Positions 22,950-32,665 of a stretch of DNA of 64,000 nt are shown here, in pieces. How positions within the stretch are numbered: position 1 is the stretch's first letter; each line of letters starts with the position of its first letter. This DNA comes from Protea cynaroides. Its lineage: Eukaryota > Streptophyta > Magnoliopsida > Proteales > Proteaceae. The notes under the pieces were generated by a model that worked only from the letters and a program-made list of their open reading frames with translations, was not told where the DNA came from and searched no databases. Made by a program: the position numbers and the translations under genes. The stretch spans positions 35,592,254-35,656,253 of the forward strand of contig CM053269.1 in assembly GCA_028583415.1 (NCBI GenBank), read 5' to 3'.

Positions 22950-23610
22950 CTGCAACGCTCTTCAGCGCTTCCCACTTCACAATAGCTTCGATCTTGCTAG
23001 AGTCCACTTTAATTCCTTCAGCGGATACAACATGGCCTAGAAAAACGACTTCCTTTAGCTAAAACTCGCACTTGGTAAATTTGGCGTAAAGCTTCTCCTT
23101 CCGTAATCGCTACAGAGCGGCGTTTAGATTCTTAATATGAGTTTCCTCGTCTTTGGAGTAAACCAATATATCATCGATGAATACAATAACCGACGTATCC
23201 AACATATCGTGGAATACCCGATTCATAAGTTCCATAAAGGTTGCTAGTGCGTTCGTCAATCCAAAAGACATGACCAAAAATTCATAATGTCCATATCTAA
23301 TCCTGAATGCTGTCTTGGGGATATCACCATCCTTAATCTTCAACTGATGGTAGCCTAATCGAAGATCGATCTTAGAGAACACTTTGGCACCTTGCAACTG
23401 ATCGAACAAGTCATCGATCCAAGGCAATGGATACCGATTCTTGATTGTCAGTTTATTCAGTTCTCGGTAGTCTATATACAATCGAACGCTACCATCCTTC
23501 TTCTTCACGAATAATACTGGTGCTCCCCATGGTGATATGCTAGGTTGGATGTAACCCTTGTCCAGCAGTTCTTGTAGTTGTACTTTTAATTCCTTCAATT
23601 CAGTAGGAGC
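22950..23610 (-). other. Reverse transcriptase domain
   Basis: 'KDGSVRLYIDYRELNKLTIK', 'YPLPWIDDLFDQLQGAKVFS', 'KIDLRLGYHQL' and the polymerase motif FIDD (23170-23181) are intact. The thumb carries stops at 23110 and 23059 where Gln and Trp are expected. Confidence 0.92.
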
Positions 23611-24227
23611 AATTCGATAAGGTGCTTTAGATATTGGTGCGGCTCTGGGTATTAGATCTATAACAAACTCTGTAGCGCGATCGGGTGGTAATCCTGGTAG
23701 TTCTTCAGGAAATACATCTGGATAGTCACGTACGACATTAATATCCTCCATTCGTGGTGCTTCTTTGGTAAGATCAACCACAGATACTAGATACCCAACT
23801 GCTCCTTTCTCAAGGCACTTCCTAGCCTTTAATGCAGAGAGTATGAGCTTTCGTTTACAGGGAAGTTTGGTTCCCAAAAAACTGAACTCTGCTCCTTCTT
23901 TGTCTTTAAATATTAGCTTATTTTCGACACACAATAGATTTGCAGAATGTCGACCTAACCAGTCCATTCCCAAGATGACGTCAAAGTCTGCCATCTCAAG
24001 TTAGATCAAGGTTGCATCCAAAGTCTTTTCATCAATTAGAACTAGACATGGTACATAACTTTTTTCTAACTCCACTTCTAAACCCATAGGTGATCGTACA
24101 AGCAGCTTGAAGTCTAAGGATTTAAGGGGTAGATTTAGCTTCTTTCCAAATGACACAGATATAAAAGAATGAGTAGCTTCTGAATCAAAGAGTACTTTGG
24201 CGGGAATGCCATTAATAGGTACGATAC

Positions 24228-24297
24228 CTGTGATTTGTTTTGGTTTAGTCTACATGCTCATATAATGTAACACAAAATGATAAGATTCAGGTCATAC
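24228..24297 (-). other. Candidate 70-bp spliced intron between gag and pol
   Basis: On the minus strand gag runs GTC ACA G, then GTATGACCTG... (donor at 24297-24296), ...ACAAATCACAG (acceptor at 24229-24228), then GT ATC GTA. Removal joins Val-Thr-Gly to Ile-Val-Pro-Ile-Asn-Gly, the usual start of protease, and corrects the frame (70 = 3 x 23 + 1). The segment is AT-rich, has a CTAAAC branch-like motif about 20 bases before the acceptor, and contains in-frame stops. Unspliced RNA ends gag at the TGA at 24287-24289. A 10-bp direct repeat (TCACAGGTAT) spans both ends, so a duplication-type insertion is the alternative. Confidence 0.5.
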
Positions 24298-25561
24298 CTG
24301 TGACCACATCAGGCGATGCGGCAGCATCCTCGGATGTAACCGCATAAACTCTGCCTTGTTGTAGTTGCTTCTTGGGCTTAGTACACTCCCTTGCAATATG
24401 CCCTACTTGATTGCAATTAAAACATCTTACTCCTTCACTGACTTGCTTTTGTTGTTGTGGAGCTACGGGGGTAGTCTTGGTTGTAGCATTAAAGCCTTGA
24501 GTACGGAAGGGTTTGAATATCTTGGTGTTCCCTCCGTTATAAGAATTTCCATTAGGCCTTTTGATTTCCCTATTTTGAGCAAAGTAGCTCTCTTTCTGGC
24601 TGGACTCTATCACTCGAGCAATTTGTGCCGCTTCATTATAGATTTTCTTTTCAAGTCCCAGAACATGCTCGCGAATGCTTCCCCTAAGTCCCATGACGAA
24701 CCTTCGGGTCTTAGTGTTTTCTTCTTGCATACTGGCGGGTGCAAAGAAGAACAGCTCATCATAACGCTGTTGATATGCATCCACGGTCATCTGCACCTGA
24801 TATAAACTCAGGAACTCTCTTTCCATAGAATCTCTGAAACTTCTAGGAAAGTACTTCTCAAATAATGCCTCCTTATAAATATCCCAAGTCAGTTGGTGCT
24901 TTGTTAATAAATATGTCCTGGTAGACCTCCACCAATGGTGTGCATCTCCTTTCAGCATAAAGGTGGCACACAATACTTTCTCTTCTTCATTTACTACCAT
25001 CATCATAAAATTTCTTTCTATTTCGTCAACCCAGTATGTCGGCCATAAAGGATCTACTGGCTTGCCATTAAATTCTTTGGGCTTCATTTTCAGAAAATGC
25101 TCCACCAGTTTGGAGTGGTCTAGTTGTTACGGGACATACGCCCCATACATAGGTGGTTGGTATTGATATCCACCTTGAGCTACCTCAAGATTCTGTACTT
25201 TAGCCTGCATGATGGGAGTCTGATGTGCGTGGGGTACTGTGTTGCTTCCCCCTGGTACTGTGCTTGCCTGTCCTGCTGGCATCGGTGTCGTCTGTGCAGC
25301 TGGAAAGGTCATGCTTATGGCAGCTTGCATAGTAGCTTGTGCATGTTGTATTTACTGCAGCTGTTGGGCCAAGTTCATTACGACTGTAGCCAGGTCTGTA
25401 GGTGGAGCTGGCAGATTTGTAGAATTTGTCTGCCCATTAATTATGGACGGTGCCGTGTTCGAATTCCCCTGTGTTTCTGGGTGTGTCTGGCTATCTTCCC
25501 CCACAGGTGGTGGTGGTGGGATAGAGTTACGGCTTTGTCTGGTTACTCTGCGTCCAGCCAT
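24287..25561 (-). pseudogene. gag: gag of the Tekay element, two nonsense codons
   Basis: The frame runs 425 codons from ATG (MAGRRVTRQSRN, 25561) to TGA. The N-terminus is Pro/Gln/Thr-rich. The retrotransposon gag domain includes 'FLKMKPKEFNGKPVDPL', 'ATFMLKGDAHHWWRSTRTYL', 'FPRSFRDSMEREFLSLYQ' and 'RFVMGLRGSIREHVLG' (about 24700-25105). A CCHC zinc knuckle, CFNCNQVGHIAREC, lies near 24390. In-frame TAA codons at 25352-25354 and 25127-25129 probably replace CAA (Gln). Gag would form the virus-like particle and bind RNA through the knuckle. The stop at 24287 is bypassed only if the adjacent intron is spliced. Confidence 0.9.
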
Positions 25562-26523
25562 TATCTAATCTAGTAGTGGGAATGCCCGAAAATCATAGAA
25601 CACGTGAGACAATCATTATATACTTTATTTTCATATTTTAAAACCACTAACAAATACAAATTTCAAAATTTTCAGATCATTCTCTCAAAAATGTTGTATT
25701 TTCAGTGCAGGGTCGATAGTGGGGGTTGATGGATGTCCGACCCTCAGTATGCGAGCCTGAGGAATCACTGATTCTTCTCGATAGCCGGGGGTCGATGAGG
25801 GGGTCGATGGATGTCTGACCCAGGGTTCGACCCCTGGTTCACTGTCAGATTATCGAGAGCCGAGGGTCGATGAGGGGGTCGGAGGGGGGGTCGGATGTCT
25901 TGGTCGAATTCTCCGACCCTCGGACTAAAAATCAGGTTTTTATTTCCGATTTTGAATCCATTTCTCATTCTTCCTCCTCCTTTCCGACTCGGCTCGTCCC
26001 TCTGAGTTGCTACAGTGCCAACTCGGACTCTTTGGTGCTATTTGCTTCTTATTTCGACGTCCACACCTCGTCTACATGTATGTTCTCTACATTTTCATGT
26101 TTTTAGGTTTCCTTAGCTAGGTTTTTGCTCATTTAACTCGTTTTCTTCAAATTAAACTTTTTCCAACCGTAAAAATTCGATTTTTATTGGGGCTTTTGTT
26201 GTTGGTGACTCAATGGACGAAAGCCCTCAAAAATATTTGAGTTTCATCGGTTGGTTATCGAGAAACTTGAATTTTCCCATTTTTGCCCTAATTTGTCGAG
26301 ATTTTTGAATTTCTTGAAATTTCTTCAAATTTGATCTCTTTAAATGAAATTTCCAACTGTATGAGTCTTGCAGGATCATTTAAAACCTTTATAAGTCCTC
26401 CTGCCCACGTGTATGGGTGAAAAGTGAGGCTTTTGATCAATTTATGTCGTTATACTGTCGAAATTTTCAGGTTTTTCATCTTTACTAACCCAATATCTGT
26501 TTCTCTTTGTTTTTGCAGGTACT
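25562..26523. promoter_or_regulatory. Divergent region between gag and the opposite-strand ORF
   Basis: This 962-bp stretch separates two head-to-head start codons (25561 minus, 26524 plus), so it may hold leaders or promoters for both. It has a cluster of 'GGGTCGATGAGG' repeats (25710-25900) related to those in the LTRs. A candidate 5'-UTR intron for the plus ORF would run from CTACAT/GTATGT near 26079 to TTTTTGCAG/GT at 26519, five bases before ATGGCTCG. Confidence 0.4.
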
Positions 26524-27396
26524 ATGGCTCGTACCAAAGTACCCAGGGTTCATGACCCAGTCTGCTTCCGTTCTAATGAGGCGGAGACACAGTATGCCCG
26601 CTATTCTCGTAAGAAGGTAGAGGGAGGTCGCCGGGTAGACTTGGCTAGCCTGGCCTTGTTCGATGTAGAGAGGGCTTTTGGTGACATGGGTTGGCTTCCT
26701 GTGATCACCTATAACGCCTGCACTCGGCCGGATTTGGTGCGACAGTTTTACTGTAATCTCCAGGTGGTGGGAGATTACAACGATACAGAGAAGGGTAGAG
26801 AGCTTCGGATCACCAGCTACGTCAAGGGGGTTGAGATTTCATTCGATTATCGGCAGCTAGCGGACTTGTTGGGCATTTCATACGACAGTCCCTTGGTGTT
26901 TTGTGCTCCTGGAGAGCCACAGTTCTTTTCATTGGAGATGAGAGCTAAGATTGACTGCCAGATCATCAGAGAGGATCGCTGGGAGATGAATGCGATCTAT
27001 CTTCGTCCAGAGCCTCGAGTGTACTGCAAGATTATCCAGCACAACCTGATACCTCAGAGTGGGCATTATGAGAGGAACTCACAGTTGACCCAGTATCTGT
27101 TGTACTGTATCTGCATTAGGCAGCCCATTTGCCTTCCTTACATCATCATGCAAATGACGATCAGTGCTACGTTGCCCAGTCATAGTGGCAACCTGCCATA
27201 TGGATGCATGATCTCTATGCTACTGACCCACCTGGGTGTTGACATGACGGATGAGAGGATTCAAGAGAAATCCTTCTCGTCACCTTTGGATTGGGAGGCA
27301 ATTTGCAAGATGGACATGCGGGATGCCCAGGTCAGCGACGAGGAGAGGAACGCTCTGGTGCGTCCACGTACTCAAGTAGAGATGGCTGACGCTGAG
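26524..27396 (+). CDS. Opposite-strand ORF of the Tekay element, part 1 (291 codons)
   Basis: Starting at ATG GCT CGT ACC, it runs 873 bp without a stop to the nested insertion, and the frame continues exactly at 41586. Recognisable blocks are 'TRPDLVRQFYCNLQVVGDYN', 'VKGVEISFDYRQLADLLGI', 'IIQHNLIPQSGHYERNSQLT', 'LLYCICIRQPICLPYIIMQM' and 'LPYGCMISMLLTHLGVDM'. This matches the layout of the plant family called putative plant transposon protein (Pfam PF20167). The family has no known activity. It is encoded antisense to gag-pol between gag and the PBS. Extra ORFs of this kind, some antisense, are known in other plant gypsy elements. There is no signal peptide or obvious catalytic motif. Confidence 0.75.
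27392..27396. repeat. Target-site duplication CTGAG (second copy 41581-41585)
   Basis: CTGAG lies directly before TGTGAGG (27397) and again directly after TTACA (41580). This proves a single 14,184-bp insertion into the plus-strand ORF. Confidence 0.97.
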
Positions 27397-28140
27397 TGTG
27401 AGGACAATGGAAAATTAATGATCCTCCTCGGGATGGAATGTGTATCCTGTATCGATGAAGATCGATTTATTCTGTTAGAGTCGCCACCTAGATTAAGGTC
27501 TAGGACCTCTAAAAATGTAGCCTCACCCTAAGGTAAGACTTCTATTGACTCATGACCTAATGTATCAGTTCTTTGGTCTGTAAGAGATCGGATAAGTATT
27601 CAAGGTACGGTTATGGGAAGGTGTTAGGCACCCAAACCTCCCGATCAATATTGGCCTCCTAAATTTTCCTTAGACTCTAATTTTGACTGTGCTTGGTCAA
27701 CTGGATGACTAGGGTTCAATGGGGGATATCCTAAACCAAGTTGCTGAGTTATTCTAACCTAGGGTTCAGCCAATCATGTTTTAAAGCAAATAAACAAGCA
27801 AATGTAATGTACAATATTATACAGTGAATCGGACCAAAGATGGTTCGGTCTTGGACTGAATCTGAGACGTGTAAGACATCTCAAACTGCCTACATATTCC
27901 AATCCTGAAAATCAAGTCCAAAACATAGTTCGAAAGGGGTTTTGTGATTAAATATTATGAAAGTGATTTATGCATGTGCTTCAATTAGATTTGTTTGTTC
28001 AAGTTGAAGTTTATGCTGGATGTGTGGTTGATGGGTGGCTTTGTACCGTATTTGAGATTCCTAAATTGCCTACGTATTCTAGGGTGTGCCCTAGAAATCA
28101 GGTACGATGTAGTTTGAAAATGATTGTGAGAGTCGGATTT

Positions 28141-28518
28141 GGAATGTGTACCAAATTCCTTCTATTTTTATCAATAGAATCTAGGGATGAGACCTAAATT
28201 CCTACCATTTTTATTTGGATGTGTACCAAATTCTTTTTATTTTTGTTAATAGGATCTAGGGATGAGACCTAAATTCCTACCATTTTTATTTGGGATGCGT
28301 ACCAAATTCTTTCTATTTTTGTCAATAGGATCTAGGGATGAGACCTAAATTTCTACTATTTTTATTTGGGATGTGTACCAAATTATTTCTATTTTTGTCA
28401 ATAGGATCTAGGGATGAGACCTAAATTCCTACCATTTTTATTTGGGATGTGTACCAAATTCTTTCTATTTTCGTTAATAGGATCTAGGGATGAGACATAA
28501 ATTCCTACCATTTTTATT
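28141..28518. repeat. Tandem array of about 77-bp units, five copies
   Basis: Unit contains GGATCTAGGGATGAGACCTA and 'TTCCTACCATTTTTATTT'. The other LTR has four units (37606-37905), so the array changed length after insertion or during reverse transcription. Confidence 0.9.
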
Positions 28519-29798
28519 GTTTCCATTCTTAGGTATTTAGGGTTTCCTATCCCTTTTCATTGTGATTTTTATTTTTTAGGGTTTCATACCCTAATTATTC
28601 TCTTTGTTCTAGAGTTTATTTTGCCCTAATTATTCTTTCCATTTTTAGGGTTTCACTACCCTAATTGTTCAATTCTTTCCATTTTAGGGTGTATCTTGCC
28701 CTAGTTGTTGTACAATGTAAACAATCTAACATAGCAATGTGAGCTTAAATATAGCAGTGTAAGCATCCAAATATAGCATGTTGGAAATATATTCAAATTT
28801 AGCAACAAATCAGTCAAAGATGGCAAGTGAGCAAATGAATCAATACAAACATGGTAAGTGTGCATCCAAACATGGCAGTTATCATCCAATATGGCATGTG
28901 AGCATGTGTAGCAGACAAATATGGCAATAAACATGTGTAGCATTCCAAAACAACAAGAATCATGTAAGCACCCAAAGATAACATGTGAAAGCATTCCAAG
29001 TATGGCATGTGAGCAATGTGAGCATCAAATATGACAATTATGTGGCATCATATGTATCAAAACAACTTGTATGCATGATATTCAGATTCACTTAAATTAA
29101 TCACAATGAAGATAATGAAGGTAATTCGGGTGCAGGTGTATAGATTGGTTATTGGAAAATCAGAAATGGATATGGTAGATGTTGATGGTTGCGATCTGAT
29201 TTGTATGGCTGTGGACAGATCGTGAGGAGTGGTGCATTGCTGTTGGGATTTGGGTGATTGGATGTATATTGGGTGATGAGTGATATGGTGGTGAGCAGGT
29301 GTAAGGTGAGGGATTTGATGAGGTGTTGCGGGATGGAATTGGTACTGCAGATGATAGTAAGCTGCCTGACCGTGGCTGGGTTTTGATTAATGATGCAGGC
29401 TAGACAAGAGTGAAGAGATGGGATTGTGAGTGTAGCTGGATAGGTGTTTAGATGATTATGTGAGTGGAAGTTTGGGTTTGGTGCTTGGTGGGGTTAAAGC
29501 AGCAATGGGTATGACACGGTGGGGAATCACGGAGATGGAGTTGCGGTGATGATGATTTTTCCATGGCCAGGTAGCCAGGTGCATGAGGATTATAGGTTGC
29601 AAGCTTGGGTGGCTGGGAAGGCACGGGAGTGTGTCGGTTGGAGTAGATTAGGTGTTACTGGGTTTATATGGGAATGGTAGATGGTCAGGTGGCTTGGTTT
29701 TGGACAGGATGGCTAGGTAATTGAAGATATGGGCAGCAAGTGGAATGAACAACATATGCATAAAAAAAAAACTTAATAGAAAGACAGAAACAAACCAA

Positions 29799-30840
29799 CT
29801 TACCTCCTTCTCTTTTTATGTTCTTCTCTACTTCTTCTTCTTTTCTGCTCTTCCCCGTTCATTCTTCTCTTTCCCGCAGCTCTCCATTTTTTTCTCCTTT
29901 TTTTCCCCAAAACCGTGAGCCTCTCCCCCTCTTCACGTTTTTTTCTCTTTTTTCTTTATTTCTCCCTCTTTTTTCTCTCTTCTTCCCTTCTTTTTCTCCC
30001 AAAACCGTGAGCCTCCCCCCTCTTCACGTTTTTTCTCTTTTTTCTTTATTTCTCCCTCTTTTTTCTCTCTTCTTCCCTTCTTTTTCTCCCAAAACCTAGC
30101 CCCAAAAGCTTTTTACATCATCTCTCTCTCCCCTCTTTTTTTCTTTTGGAATATCTCCTAGAAACCCTAAATCCATCCCCTTCCCTTTTCACGTCTACTC
30201 TCTCCTTTTTTTTCTCTTTTTGGAATCTCCTCTAGAAACCCTAAATCCGCTTCCCTTTTCACGTCTACTCTCTCCCTTTTTTTTTCTCTTTTTGGAATCC
30301 CTTCAAGAAACCCTAAATCCCTTCTCTTTTCACGTCTACTCTCCTCCTGAATCTTTTCTTTTTGGAATCCCTTCTAGAAACCCTAAATCCCCTTCTCTTT
30401 TCACGTCTACTCTCCCCCTAAATCTTCTCGGATTCTTCCCATCTTTCTTTCCTTTTTTTCTCTCCATCTCTCTCTCAATCTCACGTCTCTTCTCCCCATA
30501 TTTCTTTCCTCTTTTTGTTTTCTTCTCTCTCTCCTCGTGTTAGATTTCCCATCTTTCTTTCCTTTTTTTTGTCTCTCTCCCTCTCTTTCTTTCCTTTTTT
30601 TTTCTCTAAAAAATCTTTTGAATTATCTCAAAACCACTCTCTTTCACGTCTTCTCTCTCCCTTCTTTCCTTCTTCTCTTTTGGATTATCTCAAAACCCTA
30701 AATCCCTCTCTCTTTTACGTCTCCTCTCTCTTTTCTTTCCTTTTTTTTCTCAAAATCTTTTGGATTTACTCCAAAACCGAAATCTCTCCCTCTCTCAGGT
30801 CTCCTCTTTCTTTTTTCTTCTCAATCTCCTTTTGGATTTT
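29799..30840. repeat. 1-kb polypyrimidine tract in the 3' LTR
   Basis: Over 80% C+T on the plus strand by eye, with a recurrent 'AGAAACCCTAAATCC' phrase every 60-80 bp. Open frames here (29818-30898) are compositional. The partner is 39184-40310 in the other LTR. Confidence 0.85.
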
Positions 30841-32033
30841 ATCATTTATATATAATAATATTTATTATATACATATATACAATATATATAATATATAAAT
30901 ACTATGCACATGGATGAACTGATTCGAAAATAGGTTGAGACTGGCTTGGGTTAACTGAGTTAAACTGATATGGGTTGAGCTAGGTTGGACCAGAACTGGC
31001 TTGAACTGAGTTAACTGGATTGATTAGAATTAATTAGATTTACTCTCTCTATTATTTCATGGACCATTTCCGTTGTCATCCCGCATGGAATTTTTTGATA
31101 ACCTTTATTTTAAATTTTCTACGTTCACTTTGTAGAACATTAAAAATGAGGAATATTGGAACTTGAATCACCTCATTTGGAAATAAAATGGCCAACTTAT
31201 GACTTTTTGAAGTTTAAGTAGGCCAATTATCGATAATTTGGCTGACCATTCTGCATGAGATCCTTCGGAGGCTTCTACCAGAAATATTTTGCGTCCACTT
31301 TGTAGAGCACTAAAAATGGAACATAATGAGACTGAAATCACCTGATTTGGATATGGGATGATCAAAATATGAATTTTTGAAGATTAAATGACAATTTCCA
31401 TATGTAATTTTGCATGGGACCCACCGGAGACTTCTACCTGAGATTTTCCACGTTCACTTTGTAGGACATCACAAATGAAGAACAATGGTCTTGGAATCAT
31501 CTGAATCCGATGTAGAATGGAAAAGATATGAAGCTTTGAAGTTCTAACGATAACTTTGCATGCAAGCTTGCATGGGGCCCGCTGGTGACTTCTACCGGAA
31601 ATCCTTTACGTCAACTTTGAAGAGGACTAAAAATAAGGAATAATGGTACTTAAACCATATGATTCAGATGTCGGATGATCAAGATATGATGATTTGAGAT
31701 TCAAACAATCCAACTTATGATAATTTGCATAAAAGCCCCTGGGATTATTTATGATAATTTCAGAAGCCTCCCTTGTACGTATCATCTGACTAAAATGATC
31801 ATATCTTCTTCATTTGATGTCAGAATCGAGCAATTCTAGTCTCATTTTGAAGATAATTCCATGACCTAGGCATCCATGCAAAATTATAACCTGTGACCTT
31901 ATTGTGGGACCCATTGAAAACTTCCTCAAATTCACAGTAAAAAATCCAAACTTTCAATCATCTTTCTTCCTTTTGTTGTCCATATACTAGTAGGACTTTG
32001 TTTAATTGGGACGGCAAAAATGGGGTGCTTACA

Positions 32034-32046
32034 GATGCCCCTCTTC
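32034..32046 (-). promoter_or_regulatory. Polypurine tract of the LARD-like element
   Basis: The minus strand reads GAAGAGGGGCATC, immediately followed by TGTAAGC, the LTR start. GAAGAGGGGCA is typical of Ogre-type elements. Confidence 0.8.
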
Positions 32047-32196
32047 GGCCAAGATTGTGGGCAATTGAGGCCGAAGACAAAAGTGACCCATTTTTGCATT
32101 ATTCTGCACTTGATCTGGATTCTACCGTTGCTCCCTTGAACTGATGCTGTAACTACTCTCCTTTTTTATTTCTTTTTCACACTGTACAACAAACAA

Positions 32197-32445
32197 CTGT
32201 AGATGTCAAGCTCCTTGAGTAGCGACCTCATAAGGTCTGTGACTTTGGCTCAAAACCGCTTATGATGTAACTGTAACTGTAACTGTAACTGTCAAGCTTC
32301 TTGAGTAGTGACCTCATCAGGTCTGTGACTTTATCTCAAGACTGCTTATGATGTAACTGTAACTGTCGAGCTTCTTGAGTAGCGACCTTATCAAGTCTGT
32401 GACTTTATCTCAAGATCGCTCATGATGTAACTGTAACTGTGTTTT
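32197..32445. repeat. Three tandem units of about 75-94 bp
   Basis: Units start at about 32197, 32291 and 32365 with 'GTCAAGCT(C/T)CTTGAGTAG' and end in variable numbers of 'AACTGT', which accounts for their unequal length. Confidence 0.85.
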
Positions 32446-32469
32446 GTGATCTGGATTTATAACCTCTAG

Positions 32470-32665
32470 ATGTATAGCCTTTTGGCTATGTAGCCTTTGA
32501 ATGTATAGCCTTTGGATGTGTAGCCTCTGGATGTGTAGCCTTTGGATGTATAGCCTTTGGATGTATAGCCTCTAGATGTATAGGCTTTGGATGTATAGCC
32601 TTTGGATGTGTAGCCTCTGGATGTGTAGCCTTTGGATGTATAGCCTTTGGATGTATAGCCTCTGG
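32470..32665. repeat. 15-bp minisatellite, about 13 units
   Basis: Consensus TATAGCCTTTGGATG with TGTAG and CCTCTGG variants. On the minus strand it is open in two frames (GYTSK or HPKAI repeats). This is expected from a 15-bp period and is not evidence for a protein. Confidence 0.93.

Larger units (their letters stand above)
20737..24227 (-). pseudogene. pol: pol polyprotein (protease, RT, RNase H, integrase, chromodomain), nonsense-riddled
   Basis: One unbroken frame runs from 24227 (after the candidate intron) to a TAA at 20739-20737 that lies inside the 3' LTR. Order: protease (about 23930-24227), linker, RT (about 22950-23610), RNase H (about 22390-22750), zinc-binding and catalytic integrase (about 21250-22050), GPY/F-like tail (about 21060-21150), chromodomain (about 20800-20990). 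Stops are at 24001 (TAA), 23110 (TAG), 23059 (TAG), 22912 and 22909 (TGA TGA), 21631, 21160 and 20839 (TGA). Each is explained by C-to-T or G-to-A change of Gln, Arg or Trp codons. The protease motif is DSE instead of DSG (GAA at 24178-24180). No frameshift is seen over 3.5 kb. It cannot make a full enzyme without readthrough. Confidence 0.9.
27397..32033 (-). mobile_element. LARD-like element, 3' LTR (4637 bp)
   Basis: Direct repeat partner of 36860-41580. In plus coordinates it starts TGTGAGGACAATGG and ends GGGGTGCTTACA. It contains a 77-bp tandem array, a long polypyrimidine tract, and no ORF of note. Confidence 0.92.

Noticed and set aside
20737..24227. Endogenous pararetrovirus (caulimovirid) as the source of the RT
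   Set aside because: The element has LTRs, PBS, PPT, an integrase and a chromodomain, which define a chromovirus retrotransposon; no movement protein is present.
24365..25573. Plus-strand open frames of 67-149 codons, some Cys/Trp-rich
   Set aside because: They are antisense shadows of gag, which has a clear gag domain and CCHC knuckle on the minus strand.
29818..30898. Phe/Ser/Leu-rich open frames of 90-130 codons (also 39108-40464)
   Set aside because: They come from the polypyrimidine tract, which has almost no stop codons on that strand. No domain is seen and the frames differ between the two LTRs.
32197..32665. Regular repeats that might suggest a CRISPR array
   Set aside because: Units are contiguous with no unique spacers, and this is plant nuclear DNA.
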